NCBI GenBank assembly: GCA_944327275.1
Contig: CALVHB010000040.1
Location: 124,001 to 188,000 of the forward strand
From: Candidatus Gastranaerophilales bacterium
GTDB lineage: Bacteria > Cyanobacteriota > Vampirovibrionia > Gastranaerophilales > Gastranaerophilaceae
DNA length: 64,000 nucleotides
Direction of reading: 5' to 3'
In this document: positions 61,685-64,000 of the stretch, one piece after another
Layout: every line of letters begins with the position of its first letter
How positions within the stretch are numbered: position 1 is the stretch's first letter
The notes under the pieces: model-generated
Databases searched by the model: none
What the model was told of the DNA's origin: nothing
What the model saw: the letters and a program-made list of their open reading frames with translations, nothing else
Program-made: the position numbers and the translations under genes

Positions 61685-61726
61685 AGCAATTTTAGCATTA
61701 AATTATTTTTTTTATATATAAGGGGA
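61685..61726 (+). promoter_or_regulatory. Shared promoter-like element (copy 4)
   Basis: AGCAATT (61685-61691), 19-21 bp, TTTATATATAAGGGG, ahead of the ATG at 61746. The AGGGG is followed by a second strong ribosome site AAAGGAGGGA. Confidence 0.5.
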
Positions 61727-61745
61727 AATAAAGGAGGGAAATTTT

Positions 61746-63587
61746 ATGGTTTCTATAAAGAGTATTGAGCAGATTGTTTCAAATTTAACAAAAGCTGGTA
61801 AAACTTCTGGCGTTGCTAGTGATAAAGCAACATATAATTTTTTTGAAAAAATGACTAGCGGATATGGAAAAGATGCTTCCCCAATTATATATAAGGGTGC
61901 AAATCTTGAAAATTTACCTGACTTTCTTAAACCAATGCTTACAGGTTTAAGAAAACCTTCAGTTGTTGCAAATGGTCGTTCCAGTGTTAAAGGTCAAGGT
62001 ATTTTTGGTTTTGCAATAAAAGATGGGAACAGAACCGTAGGTACATCAGCAATATCTCTTGATCGAACAATGGGTGATCCTATATTGCAAATAAGAGGCA
62101 CTTTTGGTAACGGGAGCCAAAAAGCGGTAAGTTTTAATACTTTATTTAATACAAATTTGTCTGGCAGTGCTGCATTAAAAAGAGATGTTTTTGTAAATAA
62201 AAAACTTGCCAGTGAATTAGGTATTTCTGATGAATTTATACAAGGAATTTCAAGATTGCCAAAATCTTTGTCAAAGAGTGAAATTGATATTCAGGCTCAA
62301 GGATTAAGATCATTTTTTGCTTCTAAGGGAAGTCTAGTACATAGTATTGATGAGTGTTTACCTGAATTTACAAAAATTGCTTCAAAAACGGGTAAAGTTA
62401 CGCAAAAATCTGCAAAAGAATCTTTTGAATCTGCTCTAAAAGCAATGGGGTATAATCCTAAAAATGTGATATTAAATTTCAGTGGTAAAAATGAAGAAGC
62501 TTTTGGCACTTTCAATGTGATAACCGGTGAATTAAGTTTAAATCTTAATCAAATAAAAAATCATCAAGATTTAGCAAACAGTTTAATCCACGAATTTACT
62601 CATATGGAAGATTTTATATTGTTGTATAAACAAGTTGGACCTAAAGAGTTTGAAAAACTTGTTGGAGGAACATTTAACAAAAAATGGTACGACAATATGT
62701 CAAAATATATTGTTGATAAACATTTTGCATTTGAATCTAATGGTAAAGTTGTAAAAATTATAACAAATGAAGGTGAAATTACTGATCCTAAATTGATTAA
62801 AAAATTCCTTGCAAATCAAAGTAAAACACAAAGATTTGATATAAATGTTATGAAGCAAGAACTTAAAATGGTTATAAAGAACAAAAAGAAAAATTATAGT
62901 GGAGATTATGATAGATTAAAGAGTGCAGATGACTATATAAATTCAAATATAGAAAAACATGCAAGAAAATCTGAACAACAATTAATGTATCAATTGCAAG
63001 AATCAGGTGTTTATAGAAAAACATCTATAAGCAATAATTATGGTGCAGCTCCTGGAACTTATCCTGAAGATTTTTCAGTTATGTTTAGGCAAATAGATAG
63101 TGCTTTAGGGAAATATGGAAAAGGGAAAAATCAAAAGTTTAATGAACTTTATTCACAATCCTTGTACACTGTAGATAATGAATTAGGCGAAATACATTCG
63201 GCAATGATTAAAGCTCGAAATATGGGAGTGTCAGAAAAAGAATATTCTCAGCTCTGTAAACAATATATTGATATTGCTCAACAAAAATATTCAACTCCAG
63301 AAATACTTGAGTTAAAAGTTTTACAAGAAATGCAGCAAAAGTTAGGGTTGACAAAAATTCCTGAGAATCGAGAATTATATATACAAGCATTGTCAAAAAT
63401 AGATTCGGAACTTGGGCAAATTGCACAAACTCTTTGTAAAGGACTTCCTAAAAATGAATTTGAAGTTCTTGTGAAAAAACAGAACGAAATTATTAAATCA
63501 CGCTATCAAAATAGAGGTATGCTTGATTCTATGGTTTCGCACGAAATAAATAATATGCTAAAAAAAATTATTTATGAGTGCTCATAA
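61746..63587 (+). CDS. Hypothetical HEXXH protein (putative zinc metallopeptidase)
   Basis: 613 residues. AAAGGAGGGA is a very strong ribosome site. N-terminal amphipathic helix (IKSIEQIVSNLTKAGK), no signal peptide. Residues about 80-140 share a domain with the 32.2-kb protein (FGFAIKDGNRTVGTSAISL). Near residue 280 SLIHEFTHMEDF carries the HEXXH metalloprotease motif, with the third ligand possibly the Glu or Asp of MED or a later residue. The rest is helical. Zinc peptidase function is inferred from the motif alone. Alone, with a terminator behind it. Confidence 0.65.
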   Translation: MVSIKSIEQIVSNLTKAGKTSGVASDKATYNFFEKMTSGYGKDASPIIYKGANLENLPDFLKPMLTGLRKPSVVANGRSSVKGQGIFGFAIKDGNRTVGTSAISLDRTMGDPILQIRGTFGNGSQKAVSFNTLFNTNLSGSAALKRDVFVNKKLASELGISDEFIQGISRLPKSLSKSEIDIQAQGLRSFFASKGSLVHSIDECLPEFTKIASKTGKVTQKSAKESFESALKAMGYNPKNVILNFSGKNEEAFGTFNVITGELSLNLNQIKNHQDLANSLIHEFTHMEDFILLYKQVGPKEFEKLVGGTFNKKWYDNMSKYIVDKHFAFESNGKVVKIITNEGEITDPKLIKKFLANQSKTQRFDINVMKQELKMVIKNKKKNYSGDYDRLKSADDYINSNIEKHARKSEQQLMYQLQESGVYRKTSISNNYGAAPGTYPEDFSVMFRQIDSALGKYGKGKNQKFNELYSQSLYTVDNELGEIHSAMIKARNMGVSEKEYSQLCKQYIDIAQQKYSTPEILELKVLQEMQQKLGLTKIPENRELYIQALSKIDSELGQIAQTLCKGLPKNEFEVLVKKQNEIIKSRYQNRGMLDSMVSHEINNMLKKIIYECS

Positions 63588-63590
63588 ATC

Positions 63591-63625
63591 AAATTGCTAA
63601 AAATATAGTAAATTTTTAGCAATTT
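63591..63625. terminator. Bidirectional terminator
   Basis: AAATTGCTAAAAAT / ATTTTTAGCAATTT (63591-63604 and 63612-63625) between the HEXXH gene and the convergent sigma factor gene. Confidence 0.8.
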
Positions 63626-63660
63626 TGAAATAATATATCTATTCTATTTATTTAAAAGTT

Positions 63661-64000
63661 TTATTCGCCGAAATAGTTTTTCAATCCGACTGCGAGTTTT
63701 CTATTTTTGCAAAGTTTTTTAAGTTTTGCAATAGCTCTGTTTTCAATTTGTCTTATACGTTCTCTTGAAACGCCATATTGTGATCCTATTTCATCAAGCG
63801 TTTTCTTTGCACCATTGTTGTCAAGTCCATATCTAAGAATTAGTACATCACGTTCTTTTGGGCTTAACTGATTTAGCATTTTTCTGATGTCTTCAAATAA
63901 ATTTTCCTGTGAGACTCTGCTGTCAGGAGTAATAGAAGCTTCATCCACTATGAAGTCAGCTATTTTTGAAGAATCTTCTGATGAATTTGCCGGAGTTTCC
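63661..64000 (-). CDS. Sigma-70 family factor, C-terminal part (runs off the window)
   Basis: The frame is open from 64000 to the TAA at 63661-63663, about 112 residues. It includes the end of region 3 (IADFIVDEASITPDSRV) and all of region 4: region 4.1 LSPKERDVLILRYGLD and the helix-turn-helix LDEIGSQYGVSRERIRQIENRAIAKLKK, the -35-binding part of a SigA/RpoD-type factor. Conserved residues suggest the primary sigma factor or a close group-2 copy. The N-terminus lies outside. Confidence 0.9.
   Translation of the reverse strand, partial: ETPANSSEDSSKIADFIVDEASITPDSRVSQENLFEDIRKMLNQLSPKERDVLILRYGLDNNGAKKTLDEIGSQYGVSRERIRQIENRAIAKLKKLCKNRKLAVGLKNYFGE

Noticed and set aside
1-64000. CRISPR arrays, insertion sequences, rRNA operons, replication origin
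   Set aside because: No regular repeat-spacer pattern, transposase frame, rRNA-like stretch or DnaA-box cluster was found by reading.

Overview
The window is AT-rich chromosomal DNA (G+C roughly one third by eye) from a bacterium with a double-membrane envelope. The best guess is a gut-type non-photosynthetic relative of cyanobacteria (Melainabacteria/Vampirovibrionia, Gastranaerophilales-like). Support for this is the yggS-sepF-nadK-ftsZ division block, the ispH-rpsA pair, many lineage-specific hypothetical proteins, and outer-membrane functions (MlaA, MCE, TonB-like and TolC-like proteins, a heptosyltransferase-family enzyme) alongside fermentative metabolism. The lineage is inference from gene content, not from a search. 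The code is the standard bacterial one: TGA ends several genes, including ATGA overlaps.

Layout. 1-2.7 kb: a cut-off TPR protein, a tandem pair of secreted TolC-like coiled-coil paralogues and an octanoyl/lipoyl transferase. 2.8-4.2 kb: a hypothetical protein with DGxPT repeats. 4.3-9.8 kb (minus): ispD, thiL, a GAF-GGDEF-HD-GYP protein, a GT9 glycosyltransferase and a ROK sugar kinase. 9.9-11.4 kb: a secreted GH13 enzyme. 11.5-15.8 kb (minus): a 1439-residue coiled-coil protein with a long hydrophobic core. 15.9-25.3 kb: thioredoxin, a DnaQ-like exonuclease, a sugar-phosphate antiporter, a histidine kinase, gmk carrying an in-frame TGA in its P-loop, coaBC, a Nif3 protein, tRNA-Gln, a nucleotidyltransferase and an MlaA-hydrolase fusion. 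25.4-31.4 kb: a hypothetical protein, a secreted TonB-C protein and a minus-strand cluster (vWA, FHA-like membrane protein, TonB-like protein, two very small membrane proteins, zinc-ribbon/TonB-C protein). 31.4-46.7 kb: mixed housekeeping (plsY, punA, probable rpoZ, MCE, upp, VKOR-DsbA, queH, TPR proteins, DAHP synthase, mutL). 46.8-51.5 kb: an orphan DNA methyltransferase, yggS, sepF, nadK and ftsZ. 51.8-64 kb: a LysM protein, fba, three large hypothetical proteins, ispH, rpsA, a HEXXH protein and the C-terminal end of a primary-type sigma factor.

How the genes work together. Precursor and cofactor genes (ispD/ispH for isoprenoids, thiL, coaBC, lipoylation, nadK) are scattered among envelope genes. 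A division block and a lipid-trafficking theme (MlaA fusion, MCE protein) are visible.

The most interesting signals are four. First, the gmk TGA replaces the P-loop glycine of an otherwise intact gene. Second, a conserved promoter-like element (GCAATT, about 19 bp, TATATA, then a G-run) lies upstream of four otherwise unconnected lineage-specific genes, two of which share a protein domain. Third, the 54.9-59.5 kb paralogue pair repeats a short W/F-x3-(S/T)-P-E-x-(K/Q) motif and has its own conserved upstream boxes. Fourth, the TonB-like/vWA/FHA-like cluster could be an undescribed envelope machine. Several genes also look leaderless, with TATAAT only 6-7 bases before ATG.
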